From assembly GCF_042682045.1 (NCBI RefSeq), contig NZ_JBHUGS010000001.1, forward strand, positions 496,001 through 560,000: a DNA stretch of 64,000 nt, written 5' to 3'. Within the stretch, counting starts at the first letter, position 1. Every line of letters begins with the position of its first letter. This stretch comes from Sphingomonas_R arantia (GTDB taxonomy: Bacteria > Pseudomonadota > Alphaproteobacteria > Sphingomonadales > Sphingomonadaceae). The translations under genes and the position numbers were made by a program. Positions 1 through 7,332 of the stretch are shown in pieces. The notes below the pieces were generated by a model. The model was not told where the DNA came from. It searched no databases and saw nothing but the letters and a program-made list of their open reading frames with translations.

Positions 1-902
1 CGATCGGCCTTTCGCCCGTAGAAGAACAGCGCGCTGGCCCCGTCGAGCCCGCGACGCCCGTCGCACCAGCGATCGAGCAGCCGCAGCCAGACGAACGGGA
101 AGGCCGCGATCTGGCCGAGCTTGGTACTGCGCAACAGCGATTGGGCGAGGTAACGGATCGCCAGCGCCGCGGTGGTGCCGGGGCCGGACGAATAGCCGAC
201 CGACATGACATCGAAATCGCGGAACAGCCAGCGCAGCCCGCTGGTGGTGAAGCGCATGAAATCATAGGCATGTTCGCACACCGGCCAGAGGAAGGCGGTG
301 TTGGCGAACACCAGTCCGCCGGGGCGCAGCACGCGGGTCATCTCCGCCACGATCGCGAACGGATCGACGGTATGTTCGAGCACCGCCTGGACCCAGACCG
401 CATCGACGCTGGCGTCCTGCAACGGGATGGCGTGCCCGTCCGCCACGAAGGTGATGTGGGGCGAGACGTAGATGTCGAACGCGACGAGATCGACATCGGG
501 CGAGGCGTAGAGCGGTTCGGCGCCGCTGCCGATCGCGCCGCCGCCGACGATCAGGATGACCGGCCGTCGGGTGCCGTTCGATGCGGCGAGATCGGCGATC
601 ATCGTGCGGGCATAGTGTGCGGAGAAATGGTTGCGGCCGTCGACGACGCGGGACAGGACCTGCCGCCAGCGATCGCGGCCGAGCACGCTGGCGCCGCCGG
701 TGGCGAGCATCGCGTCGCGATCGAGGATGCTGCGGTCGAAATCGACGAGCACGGCCTTGCCGTCGATGCGGTCGAGCGGGACGTCGCGTCGGTCGCAGGA
801 CTCGGTGCGGCAGGCGGGATCGTCGGGGGTGCCGGCGAGCGGACCGTTACAGGCCGGGCAGGCGAGCAGCGCGGCCAGTGCGGCGGCATCATGGACCAGC
901 AT
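1..902 (-). CDS. Class I SAM-dependent methyltransferase (3' end outside window)
   Basis: The gene reads leftward off the window edge, so its C-terminus is missing; about 300 residues are visible. The N-terminus has paired cysteines (CPAC, later a further C...C) like the small zinc-ribbon in front of some sphingomonad methyltransferases. A Rossmann core follows: the glycine-rich VILIVGGGAIGSG is the likely SAM-binding motif I, and WVQAVLEHTVDP followed by RVLRPGG match motifs II/III of the methyltransferase_11 type. The ATG at 902 is the first start after a divergent intergenic gap. The substrate cannot be told; a polysaccharide or lipid target is possible. Family confident, function open. 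Confidence 0.75.
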   Translation of the reverse strand, partial: MLVHDAAALAALLACPACNGPLAGTPDDPACRTESCDRRDVPLDRIDGKAVLVDFDRSILDRDAMLATGGASVLGRDRWRQVLSRVVDGRNHFSAHYARTMIADLAASNGTRRPVILIVGGGAIGSGAEPLYASPDVDLVAFDIYVSPHITFVADGHAIPLQDASVDAVWVQAVLEHTVDPFAIVAEMTRVLRPGGLVFANTAFLWPVCEHAYDFMRFTTSGLRWLFRDFDVMSVGYSSGPGTTAALAIRYLAQSLLRSTKLGQIAAFPFVWLRLLDRWCDGRRGLDGASALFFYGRKAD

Positions 903-1034
903 CGTTCGTCGCCCCCGCGCGTGATGACGCGATGCCGGGTGGAGCCGCATCGCTGTCAGGCCGGTGTATGGGACGCGGGGGGCGGCGTCGAGGTTGCGCA
1001 TCCGCTTTCGGTCTTGCGAGGGTGGCGACGGGCG

Positions 1035-2006
1035 GTGCGGTTTGCAGCGATTGCGGCGTTTATGGTCGCCGGGCCGGTGGCGGCGTCTCCGGCGCAGGAC
1101 GCCATGTTTGCGCGGCTGCGCGGACTGGACCGGCGGGTCGCGGTCGTTGCCGAGCGGTTGCTAATCGCCAATGCGACGCTGTGCCGGCGGACGCAGCCGG
1201 CGTTCGGCATGGTCCTGCATGCGATCGACCAGTATCCGCCGGCGATGCGCGCCCGGGCACGGGCGGCGTTCGGGTTCGTCGCGCCGGTGGCGGTCGAGGC
1301 CGTGGTGCCGGGGGCGGCGGCCGAGCGGGGCGGGGCGCGCGACGACGACGGGGTGGTGGCGATCGCGGGCGTGCCGGTGGCGGTCGAATCGGGGACTGCG
1401 GTCGGTACGCGGACGCGCGATGCGGTGCTGGATCGGCTCGCGAACGTGCCGCCGGGCGCGCCGATCGTGCTAACGCTGCTTCGTGATGGGATTGCGCGGG
1501 AGGTGCGTCTCGTGCCGCCGGCGGCGTGCGCGGCGCGGGTGGAGCTGTCGACGGACCGCGGGACGAACGCGGTGGCCGATGAGGCGACGATCCTGGTGGG
1601 TAGCGATCTGGTGGAGCGAATCGCGGATGACGGGCTGGCGGTGGTGCTGGCGCATGAGCTGGCGCATGTCGTGCTGGGGCATCGTCGGCGGCTGGCGGCG
1701 GCGGGGGTACGGCGTGGAGTGGGCGGTGCGTTCGGACGCAGTCGGCGGCTGACGCGCGCGACGGAGGACGAGGCGGACCGGATGTCGGCCTATCTGCTCG
1801 CCAATGCAGGTTATGATGCCGGTATGGCGGCGGCGTTCTGGCGGACGGCGGGGGCGGGATTGGCGGGGTCGTTCCGTAGTCGGACGCATGGTGCGGCGTC
1901 GGCGCGGGCGCAGTTGTTGGCGGAGGAAGCGGCGGTGATCGCGGTGATGCCGGGGCGGCCGGTTCGCCCGGCGTTGCTCGGTCGGCGGGACGTTCCGTTG
2001 CGCTGA
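1035..2006 (+). CDS. Secreted M48-family zinc metalloprotease with PDZ-like segment
   Basis: The product is a probable periplasmic peptidase of about 323 residues. The GTG at 1035 is chosen because it gives a clean signal peptide (VRFAAIAAFMVAGPVAAS, cleavage after AAS). TTG 1014 and ATG 924 are in-frame alternatives; the ORF is open further upstream but without a protein-like sequence. HELAH near residue 207 is the HExxH zinc motif, and EDEAD near 244-248 supplies the third ligand in M48 style. A stretch around residues 100-155 (VVAIAGVPV to IVLTLLRDG) looks like a PDZ fold. The family includes BepA/LoiP-type envelope quality-control proteases. The gene is divergent from the methyltransferase. 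Confidence 0.75.
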   Translation: MRFAAIAAFMVAGPVAASPAQDAMFARLRGLDRRVAVVAERLLIANATLCRRTQPAFGMVLHAIDQYPPAMRARARAAFGFVAPVAVEAVVPGAAAERGGARDDDGVVAIAGVPVAVESGTAVGTRTRDAVLDRLANVPPGAPIVLTLLRDGIAREVRLVPPAACAARVELSTDRGTNAVADEATILVGSDLVERIADDGLAVVLAHELAHVVLGHRRRLAAAGVRRGVGGAFGRSRRLTRATEDEADRMSAYLLANAGYDAGMAAAFWRTAGAGLAGSFRSRTHGAASARAQLLAEEAAVIAVMPGRPVRPALLGRRDVPLR

Positions 2007-2077
2007 TCCGCGCGGAGGTCATTGGAAAGACTTGCTTCTGTCACGCGGCCGTCGGCCGGCGGGCGCAGCATGACGGT

Positions 2078-2102
2078 GGACCCGATTGCGAAACACCGCG
2101 TT
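2078..2102 (+). promoter_or_regulatory. Candidate EcfG-type general stress promoter
   Basis: GGACC, 16 bases, then CGTT lies 27 bp before the stress-protein start. The alphaproteobacterial EcfG consensus is GGAAC-N16/17-CGTT, so there is one mismatch in the -35 element. The downstream gene belongs to a stress-type family, which fits. Confidence 0.4.
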
Positions 2103-2129
2103 GAACGGGCCGACACTAGGAGAGAATAA

Positions 2130-2747
2130 ATGACCACCACCATTACGCGCCTGTTCGACAGCCATGCCGACGCCAAGCGTGCGGTGACCGAGCTTGAAGC
2201 GCTCGGCGTGCCGCACGGCGACATCAGCATCCTGGGCAACGATCCGGACCATGTCGGCGACCATGACGAGGGCGTCGATCATGCCGGCGATGTCGATCGC
2301 GGCGTGAAGACGGGTGCGGCGATCGGTGGTGTGGGCGGTCTGCTGGCGGGCCTCGGTCTGCTCGCGATCCCGGGCATCGGGCCGATCGTGGCGGCGGGCT
2401 GGCTTGCGACCACGCTGGCGGGGGCCGGTCTCGGCGCGGCCGGGGGTGCGGCGACGGGCACGATCGTCGGTGCGCTGACCGATGCGGGTCACAGCAGCGA
2501 CGATGCCGGGGTTTATGCCGAGGGCGTCCGCCGCGGCAGCACGCTGGTCAGCGCGCGGGTCGCCGATGCGCATGCTGATGCGGCCGAAGTGGTGCTGAAC
2601 AAGTACGGCGCGGTGACCGCGACCGATCGTGGTCGTGATTATGCGTCGAACGGCTGGTCGGGGTACGATGCTTCGGCACCGGCCTATACGATCGAGGAAA
2701 TGCAGGCCGAGCGTTCGCGCTATGGTCGTCGGACCGACGAGATCTGA
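2130..2747 (+). CDS. Glycine-zipper general stress protein (GSP17M/YflT-like)
   Basis: The 205-residue protein has a typical GSP17M/YflT N-terminus (MTTTITRLFDSHADAKRAV, then a LEALGV and ISILGND segment). A hydrophobic glycine-zipper core follows (residues about 62-118, rich in GAAIGG, GGLLAGLG and GAGLGAAGG). A second beta-strand module (STLVSARVADAHADAAEVV) comes next, and the tail is polar. The usual reading is a ferredoxin-like fold split by a membrane hairpin. AGGAGA lies 6 bases before the ATG. Proteins of this kind are induced by desiccation, osmotic or heat stress in related bacteria; the exact role is unknown. A strong terminator follows. Confidence 0.8.
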   Translation: MTTTITRLFDSHADAKRAVTELEALGVPHGDISILGNDPDHVGDHDEGVDHAGDVDRGVKTGAAIGGVGGLLAGLGLLAIPGIGPIVAAGWLATTLAGAGLGAAGGAATGTIVGALTDAGHSSDDAGVYAEGVRRGSTLVSARVADAHADAAEVVLNKYGAVTATDRGRDYASNGWSGYDASAPAYTIEEMQAERSRYGRRTDEI

Positions 2748-2758
2748 TGTGACGGGCG

Positions 2759-2790
2759 GGGGGCGGTTTTTGGACCGTCCCCCGTTTTTT
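2759..2790 (+). terminator. Rho-independent terminator after the stress gene
   Basis: GGGGGCGG pairs with CCGTCCCCC (one bulged base) around a short T-rich loop. Six T residues follow, 12 bases after the stop codon of the stress-protein gene. Confidence 0.8.
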
Positions 2791-2894
2791 GTTGATTTAG
2801 CGGGCAAGTTTTTTCGCAGGCCACGCCCTAGCCGACACTGCGGTGCGGTTTTTAAGGGTCTGCAATAGTCCTCCTCGGGTGGGGATCTGGTTGT

Positions 2895-2940
2895 CGCCCC
2901 AAGGTGTACCCCCGCCTTCGCGGGGGTACACCTTGGGGCG
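2895..2940. repeat. Perfect 21-bp intergenic palindrome
   Basis: CGCCCCAAGGTGTACCCCCG plus one C pairs perfectly with its inverted copy around a CTTC loop. It sits between the convergent stress gene and thiC. The core resembles the CCCCGC-CTTC-GCGGGG palindromes seen again at 2955-2972 and 44386-44449. It could end transcription from both sides. Confidence 0.85.
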
Positions 2941-2954
2941 GAGTTGTATCTAGG

Positions 2955-2972
2955 CCCCGGCCTTCGCCGGGG
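2955..2972. repeat. Short CCCCGGC-CTTC-GCCGGGG palindrome
   Basis: This is a 7-bp perfect stem with the same CTTC loop as the larger palindrome next to it, and it belongs to the same dispersed family. Confidence 0.7.
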
Positions 2973-3024
2973 AACGTTACGGTTGTTACAGTACGCCAAC
3001 AGGCGTCGGCGCCTGGATCCGGCC

Positions 3025-4908
3025 TCAACTCGTCGGCAGGTACAGTTCGCTGCCACTGAGGCGGAACTTCTCCTTCATGTCCGCCATGCCGCGTTCGGCC
3101 TCGTCCGGACTGGTGGCGGCAATGAAGGTGTCGGCGGGGGCGTTCTGTTTGGCGGCGAAGTCGCGGACTTCCTGCGTGATCTTCATCGAGCAGAATTTGG
3201 GGCCGCACATCGAGCAGAAATGCGCGGTTTTCGCGCCTTCGGCGGGCAACGTCTGGTCGTGGTACGATTCCGCGGTGTCGGGATCGAGCGACAGGTTGAA
3301 CTGGTCGCGCCAGCGGAATTCGAAGCGGGCGCGGCTGAGTGCATCGTCGCGTAGCTGGGCGGCCGGGTGGCCTTTGGCGAGATCGGCGGCGTGGGCGGCG
3401 AGCTTGTAGGTGACGACGCCGACCTTCACGTCGTCGCGGTCGGGCAGGCCCAGATGCTCCTTGGGCGTGACGTAGCAGAGCATCGCGCAGCCGAACCAGC
3501 CGATCATCGCGGCACCGATGCCGCTGGTGATGTGATCGTAGCCGGGCGCGATGTCGGTGGTGAGGGGCCCGAGCGTGTAGAACGGCGCTTCGCCGCAGGC
3601 CTCGAGCTGCTTTTCCATGTTCAGCTTGATCTTGTGCATCGGCACGTGGCCGGGGCCTTCGATCATGACTTGGATGTCGTGCTTCCACGCGATCTGGGTC
3701 AGTTCGCCGAGCGTGGCGAGTTCGCTGAACTGCGCCTCGTCGTTGGCGTCCGCGATCGAACCGGGGCGCAGGCCGTCGCCGAGCGAGAAAGCGACGTCAT
3801 ACGCCTTCATGATTTCGCAGATCTCCTCGAACCGTTCGTAGAGGAAGCTTTCCTTGTGATGGCTGAGGCACCATTTCGCCATGATCGAGCCGCCGCGCGA
3901 CACGATGCCGGTCACGCGCTTGGCGGTCATCGGGATGTAGGCGAGCCGGACGCCGGCGTGGATCGTGAAATAGTCGACGCCCTGTTCCGCCTGTTCGATC
4001 AGCGTGTCGCGGAAGATCTCCCAGGTCAGGTCCTCGGCGATGCCGTTCACCTTTTCAAGCGCCTGGTAGATCGGGACGGTGCCGATCGGGACGGGCGAGT
4101 TGCGCATGATCCATTCGCGCGTGTCGTGGATGTTGCGGCCGGTGCTGAGGTCCATGACGGTGTCGGCGCCCCAGCGGATCGACCAGACGAGCTTGTCGAC
4201 CTCGGCCGCCACGTCGGATGCGACCGCGCTGTTGCCGATATTGGCGTTGATCTTGACCAGGAAGTTGCGGCCGATCGCCATCGGTTCAGATTCGGGGTGG
4301 TTGATGTTGTTCGGGATGATCGCGCGGCCGCGGGCGACCTCGTCGCGTACGAATTCGGGCGTGACATAGTCGGGGATCGACGCGCCGAAATCCTGACCGT
4401 CGCGCGCCGCTTTCTCGCGCAGTTCGGCGCGGCCGACATTTTCGCGGATGGCGACATATTCCATCTCGGGCGTGATGATGCCGCGGCGGGCATAGTGCAT
4501 CTGGCTGACGTTCGCGCCGGGCTTTGCGCGCAGGACGCGGCGGCGGACGTTGGGGAAGGGTTCGACCCCGCCGGAGCGGTCGGGGCCCTTGAGGCCGTTA
4601 TCCTCGGGCCGGACCTCGCGCTGGTCCACTTCCTCCACGTCGCCGCGCGCGCGGATCCAGTCGCTGCGGATTTCGGGCAGGCCGGCGGCGATGTCGATGG
4701 TCGCCGCGGCGTCGGTGTAGGGGCCGGACGGGTCGTAGACGCGGAGAGGAGCCTCGCCGCACGACGGATCGAGCATGATCTCGCGCATCGCGACCTTCAG
4801 CGGGCCGACATGGATCTTGCGGCTGCCGCGGATCGGGCCGGTGGTGACCGTCATCGCGGTGCCGCGTGGCAGATCGGACGATTCGGTGCGGGCGTTGATA
4901 TCGGCCAT
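3025..4908 (-). CDS. thiC: Phosphomethylpyrimidine synthase ThiC
   Basis: ThiC converts aminoimidazole ribotide to HMP phosphate, the pyrimidine half of thiamine, by a radical-SAM reaction in the cytosol. The 627-residue length is normal. Family-defining stretches are all present: NINHPESEPMAIGRNFLVKI, the WGADTVMDLSTG segment, the EGPGHVP motif and GPLTTDIAPGYDHITS. Near the C-terminus CSMCGPKFCSMK is the C-x2-C-x4-C site for the 4Fe-4S cluster. I chose the ATG at 4908 (MADINARTES) because residues translated from further upstream would come from the riboswitch leader. Expression is very likely switched by the TPP riboswitch just upstream. The gene stands alone without other thi genes nearby. 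Confidence 0.98.
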   Translation of the reverse strand: MADINARTESSDLPRGTAMTVTTGPIRGSRKIHVGPLKVAMREIMLDPSCGEAPLRVYDPSGPYTDAAATIDIAAGLPEIRSDWIRARGDVEEVDQREVRPEDNGLKGPDRSGGVEPFPNVRRRVLRAKPGANVSQMHYARRGIITPEMEYVAIRENVGRAELREKAARDGQDFGASIPDYVTPEFVRDEVARGRAIIPNNINHPESEPMAIGRNFLVKINANIGNSAVASDVAAEVDKLVWSIRWGADTVMDLSTGRNIHDTREWIMRNSPVPIGTVPIYQALEKVNGIAEDLTWEIFRDTLIEQAEQGVDYFTIHAGVRLAYIPMTAKRVTGIVSRGGSIMAKWCLSHHKESFLYERFEEICEIMKAYDVAFSLGDGLRPGSIADANDEAQFSELATLGELTQIAWKHDIQVMIEGPGHVPMHKIKLNMEKQLEACGEAPFYTLGPLTTDIAPGYDHITSGIGAAMIGWFGCAMLCYVTPKEHLGLPDRDDVKVGVVTYKLAAHAADLAKGHPAAQLRDDALSRARFEFRWRDQFNLSLDPDTAESYHDQTLPAEGAKTAHFCSMCGPKFCSMKITQEVRDFAAKQNAPADTFIAATSPDEAERGMADMKEKFRLSGSELYLPTS

Positions 4909-4962
4909 GGGGACGCTCTCCGTTTTGGCTGGACGGAGGGGGGGTGCGGAAGTGAAGTGCCG

Positions 4963-5058
4963 CTCCCTCCCTACGCCGGTGTCAGCCGGATCAGGTTCAG
5001 CGGGTCGTGGCCGGACAGCCACCTCTCAACCGCTGCGTGCGGTCCCCCGGGGAATGTC
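4963..5058 (-). promoter_or_regulatory. TPP (thi-box) riboswitch controlling thiC
   Basis: Read on the minus strand, the leader contains GGTTGAGAGGTGGCTG, then GCTGAACCTGATCCGGCTGA and ACACCGGCGTAGGGAGG. These are the conserved J3-2/P2 (GAGA) and P4-P5 (CTGAACCTGAT ... ACCGGCGTAGGGA) parts of the thi-box. It ends about 55 bases before the thiC start. The known mechanism is TPP binding that lowers translation or transcription of the downstream thiamine gene. Confidence 0.96.
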
Positions 5059-5085
5059 GTCACGATAGGCGCAAGGCGCGCGGCG

Positions 5086-5562
5086 TCAAAGCAGATATTT
5101 GACCTTCACGCGTTCGGCGACCGGGCCGCCGGCGACGGCGAAGCGTGCCGAGGAAAAGCGCGGCGGGCCGAAGCGGATGGCGGGGTTGCGCGAAAAGCCG
5201 AATCCTTCGCGCGGCATGCCGACGAAGGTATCGAGCTTTCCGTTGCCGTTTTCGTCGTGGACCATCGCGACGGCATAGTCCGCGGAGGGCAGCCAATCGA
5301 ACCGCAGCGCGGCGGCCGCAGCGGCGGGCACGGTGGTCTTACGCGCGGCCGGATCGTCCTGACAATTGGGGAAATGATCGGGCGCGGTCGTCAGGCAGAC
5401 CATGACGTTGCCCTTCGTCGACCGCAGGCCGGCGATGCCGAGATCAACCCGCCCGGCTGGGCTCGCCCCCGGCAGCAACGCCAGCGTCGCCAGCAGCAGC
5501 GCGGGCTTTGGCAGATTTCGCAGGCTTTGCGGTGAAATCGCCCAAGCCGCGGTCCGTGCCAC
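5086..5562 (-). CDS. DUF2141 family secreted protein
   Basis: The domain region (VDLGIAGLRSTKGNVMVCL, then VAMVHDENGNGKLDTFVGMP, then GFSRNP) is typical of DUF2141, a small periplasmic or secreted beta-sandwich family of unknown function. A hydrophobic segment (ALLLATLALLPG) followed by ASPA suggests a signal peptide. The start is uncertain. GTG 5562 gives a plausible signal peptide, while ATG 5595 and ATG 5628 lie in frame upstream. All of them overlap the end of the upstream desaturase gene by 119-185 bp. The pair is probably co-transcribed. The domain is certain, the start is not. Confidence 0.75.
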   Translation of the reverse strand: MARTAAWAISPQSLRNLPKPALLLATLALLPGASPAGRVDLGIAGLRSTKGNVMVCLTTAPDHFPNCQDDPAARKTTVPAAAAAALRFDWLPSADYAVAMVHDENGNGKLDTFVGMPREGFGFSRNPAIRFGPPRFSSARFAVAGGPVAERVKVKYLL

Positions 5563-6250
5563 ACAACCTGTCCCAGAATCGGAAGTAGAGACCATAGTTG
5601 CACCTATATTGCGCGTGATGGCGTTCATGGTGGCTGGCGGTGATTAGCCAGCGACCGGCGGGCCCGTTGACGAGACGGCGCGGGAACATCTCCCACCCCA
5701 TGTGATTGGTGACACCCATAAGCGTCATCACCGACAGCACAACGCCGAGTGCGATGGGGTGAAGGGGAATGACGAAGACCAGTGTCGGAATTACCACGGC
5801 ACCGGTCAGCGCCTCGATCGGGTGGAAGCTCATCGCCGCCCAGGCGGTGGGCGGGCGGCTGGCATGGTGGACGGCGTGGGCCAGCTTGAACGGCTTGGGC
5901 CGGTGCATCCAGCGGTGCGTCCAGTAGAACCAGGCATCGTGCGCGACCAGGCAGAGCAGGATCGACACGGGCAGCCACCAGAGCGGATAGGCGTGGAGAT
6001 CGGTATAGACCTGCGTCCAGCCATGTTCGCGCCAGCCCCAGGCGACGATGCCGGCGGGCACGCCGTAGATCGCGGCGGACACCAGCGACCAGAACAGTTC
6101 GCTGCGGATCTGGACGTCCTGCCCCGCATAGAGGCCGGGCGCGTGTGCGCGGGTGGCGAGCGCGAAGCCGCCCGACACGATGAGATAACGGACCGCGACG
6201 ATCAGCGTCATCGCCAGGGCAGAGAGGAACAGGCCGAGCAGCATGGTCAT
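5444..6250 (-). CDS. Sterol desaturase / fatty acid hydroxylase family membrane enzyme
   Basis: The 268-residue membrane protein has an N-terminal helix (LLGLFLSALAMTLIVAVRYL) and several further hydrophobic segments. The three histidine boxes of the di-iron hydroxylase family are present: HDAWFYWTHRWMH, HAVHHASRP and HHERHHAQY. These ligate a non-haem di-iron centre that hydroxylates or desaturates lipids or carotenoid-type substrates; the substrate here is unknown. The start is ATG 6250 or ATG 6244. The C-terminal about 30 residues are Ala/Lys-rich, lie past the last conserved motif, and overlap the DUF2141 gene in another frame. Confidence 0.85.
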   Translation of the reverse strand: MTMLLGLFLSALAMTLIVAVRYLIVSGGFALATRAHAPGLYAGQDVQIRSELFWSLVSAAIYGVPAGIVAWGWREHGWTQVYTDLHAYPLWWLPVSILLCLVAHDAWFYWTHRWMHRPKPFKLAHAVHHASRPPTAWAAMSFHPIEALTGAVVIPTLVFVIPLHPIALGVVLSVMTLMGVTNHMGWEMFPRRLVNGPAGRWLITASHHERHHAQYRCNYGLYFRFWDRLCGTDRGLGDFTAKPAKSAKARAAAGDAGVAAGGEPSRAG

Positions 6251-6282
6251 GGCGGAGCCAATAGCACGGATAGATGAACGTG

Positions 6283-7332
6283 TCAGAAATCGCTGGCGAG
6301 GGTGAGCGCGATGCCGTTGCCGGGGCGCGCGCGGCCGGCGACGCGGAGGCGCCCCTCGACGGCGAGCGTGACGGGGAGCCGCGCGGTGCGAGTGGTGACG
6401 GCGATGCGCGGGCCGATGTCGAGCCGGGCGGCACCGGGCTGGGCCGCGCCCCATGCACCCGCGCCGAGCCGGAGGTCGGTGGCAGCGCCGATCGCGGTGC
6501 GGTGGTGGATACGGACCGCGCCGTCACCGAACAGGTCGCGTCGCTGCGCGCCGACGATGCCGGCCTGCGCGTAGCCGTCGAGTTCGAGTCGCGGACCGAT
6601 CGCGCGGTAGAGCCCGCCTGCGGCATAGGCGGCGAACGCGTCGCGCCCGTCGCGGCCGATCGCGATGCGGCGCTCGACCGACAGGCGCAGATTGGGGAGG
6701 GGGAGGAGGTCGAGGCCGGCGGCAACCTCCGCCTGGCGCGTGTCGCGGAGCGGGGTGGCGATGCGCGCGGCGATGGCGATGGGGGTGTTGTCGAGGCGGT
6801 AGGCCAGCCGGGCGGCGGCCTGCGATCCGCCGATCTGGCCGGCGGGGGCGAGGGTTGCGGTGCCGGCGCGATCGGCGCGGTGGAAGATGTAGGCGTAGCC
6901 GGACCACTGTGACGTGGGCGGCGTGTTGGCGCGGGCGAGGCCCAGCGGTGCCTGGGACGGCAGCGAAGCGGGTTCTGCTGGTGCTTCTGGACGATCCGAT
7001 GTCGATGCTTGGCCGGCCGGCGTCGGCACGGCGCGCGAGGCTGCGGCGGAGGCTGTGGCGTTCGTCAGTGGGCGGGCGATCGCGAGGCGCCAGGGCTGGG
7101 CGGGGCGGACCTCGCTGACGGCGAGCAACAGCGTAGGTGCGACGCGAGCCGGCTGGGCGACCAGTAGGGTTGGCGTAGCTGCGTCGCGCCGGGTCTGCGG
7201 GACTGTCCGCGCCGCCGCGACCGTGACGATCGGGGCCGGGCGCAGGTCGGGTGTCCAGAGGATCGCGGTGCGCACGCCGGCGTAGCAGAGCAGCGCCAGG
7301 ATAAAGCCGCGGACCGACCGCGAGCCGTTCAT
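6283..7332 (-). CDS. NfrA-like outer-membrane-associated protein (C-terminal domain only)
   Basis: The 349-residue protein begins with a signal-anchor (GFILALLCYAGVRTAILW). A long Ala/Pro/Thr-rich linker follows to about residue 140. The last about 200 residues are amphipathic beta-strands ending in Phe (TLASDF), as expected for an outer-membrane barrel-like domain. The stretch GGSQAAARLAYRLDN resembles the C-terminal domain of the phage N4 adsorption protein NfrA. The start ATG overlaps the stop of the upstream NfrB-like gene (ATGA), so the two are translationally coupled. In E. coli, NfrA works with NfrB in exporting a surface glycan used by phage N4. The TPR region of E. coli NfrA is absent here. 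Homology is by eye and moderate. Confidence 0.55.
   Translation of the reverse strand: MNGSRSVRGFILALLCYAGVRTAILWTPDLRPAPIVTVAAARTVPQTRRDAATPTLLVAQPARVAPTLLLAVSEVRPAQPWRLAIARPLTNATASAAASRAVPTPAGQASTSDRPEAPAEPASLPSQAPLGLARANTPPTSQWSGYAYIFHRADRAGTATLAPAGQIGGSQAAARLAYRLDNTPIAIAARIATPLRDTRQAEVAAGLDLLPLPNLRLSVERRIAIGRDGRDAFAAYAAGGLYRAIGPRLELDGYAQAGIVGAQRRDLFGDGAVRIHHRTAIGAATDLRLGAGAWGAAQPGAARLDIGPRIAVTTRTARLPVTLAVEGRLRVAGRARPGNGIALTLASDF

Noticed and set aside
141..1034. Possible N-terminal extension of the M48 protease across the methyltransferase gene
   Set aside because: The extension is antisense to the methyltransferase, and the sequence has no protein-like pattern. A signal peptide at 1035 explains the real start.
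2880..3024. Small coding gene in the palindrome region after the stress protein
   Set aside because: The frames through it are made of inverted repeats and have no ribosome site.
3367..5535. Very long open frame on the plus strand opposite thiC
   Set aside because: The minus strand encodes an unmistakable ThiC. In high-G+C DNA the antisense of a real gene often stays open, and the plus-strand product is Gly/Asp/Arg-rich with no recognisable motif.
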